From Phylloscopus collybita (lineage: Eukaryota > Chordata > Aves > Passeriformes > Phylloscopidae), in assembly GCA_027886175.1 (NCBI GenBank), contig JAJNNQ010000018.1, forward strand, positions 19,759,001 to 19,823,000: DNA of 64,000 bases, in the 5' to 3' direction. Every line of letters begins with the position of its first letter. Position 1 is the first letter of the stretch. Below, one piece after another: positions 63,652 through 64,000 of this stretch. A program made the position numbers and the translations under genes. The notes beneath the pieces are model-generated. The model was not told the DNA's origin. It did not search any database and saw nothing but the letters and a program-made list of their open reading frames with translations.

Positions 63652-64000
63652 TGTTGTGTTTTTGTTAAGTTATTGCTGAGTTATTGTTAAGTTATTCTCC
63701 CGATGATTTGCTCCTGTTACCCCCTAAAATGTTTGGTTTTGCCCCAGGTTTTCCCCTCCCTTGTCCAGTTGTCATTCATCCGCCGGACACACCTGTTACA
63801 TTATCCACCTGGTGTCCATCTCCCCAAACCCCTGCCCTTATTTCCAGAGACTTCCCTGTCAATCTTTGTTAACCCTTCCCCCCTGCCTAAACCCCGCCTG
63901 GGAATTCCCAATTTCCTCAATGTCCCACTAGTGCACATGATCCTTTCCACTCCCCTTGACTTCCCCACAGGCTGTCAGACCGTGGGTCCCTCCCCGCTGT
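63652..64000 (+). mobile_element. LTR-like block, cut by the window edge
   Basis: At about 63652 the sequence changes abruptly from AT-rich DNA to a C-rich, GC-richer block that begins TGTTGTG and includes a near-repeat of GAGTTATTGTTAAGTTATT. The TG start and pyrimidine-rich U3-like composition resemble avian gammaretrovirus-like LTRs, and the first six bases are the same as those of the LTR at 9734. No TATA or poly(A) signal appears before the window ends, so the assignment is tentative. Confidence 0.5.

Noticed and set aside
1..64000. CRISPR array, prokaryotic operon or phage system
   Set aside because: No regularly spaced direct repeats, no long open frames; the repeat families present are avian.

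Overview
The window looks like AT-rich vertebrate nuclear DNA from a bird, most likely a songbird. Three CR1 LINE fragments show the avian 3' end and the decayed C-terminal reverse-transcriptase reading frame. One SINE has a tRNA-Ile-like head and a CR1-like tail, the structure of the passerine family TguSINE1. Short LTR-like blocks are also present. There is no bacterial gene organisation, no operon, no CRISPR array and no long open reading frame.

The sequence is almost wholly non-coding: intergenic DNA or very long introns. The longest open frame is 125 codons, which AT-rich DNA of this size gives by chance. I recognise no protein-coding gene with confidence. Several short segments have good splice acceptors or donors and an open frame. 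Four of them on the + strand (14913-14960, 19043-19098, 39478-39544, 40152-40191) also agree in reading phase when joined in order. Two others look like terminal exons (30730-30870 on +, 20901-21098 on -). Pseudoexons are common in introns, so all are given low confidence.

Layout: 1-8400 is AT-rich single-copy DNA with a 40-base A run and a polypurine tract. From 8400 to 10500 lies a GC-richer stretch: an unassigned block, a motif-rich segment that may be a regulatory element, an LTR with TATA and poly(A) signals, and a second LTR-like unit with internal minisatellite-like repeats. An inverted CR1 copy fills 17167-17930. An 83-bp tandem duplication (33670-33835) sits just before the SINE (34075-34206). 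A truncated sense CR1 (37229-37565) is followed by a 98-bp-period duplication whose units each contain a perfect 16-bp-arm hairpin. After that come a 49-base A run, a GC-richer block at 46800-47200, a CR1 3'-end fragment at 52399-52483, and the left part of another LTR-like block that runs off the right edge (from about 63652).

No set of genes working together can be described. The most useful leads are the phase-consistent exon chain, the hairpin duplication, and a few motif-dense segments that could be conserved enhancers. All need cross-species alignment or RNA-seq.
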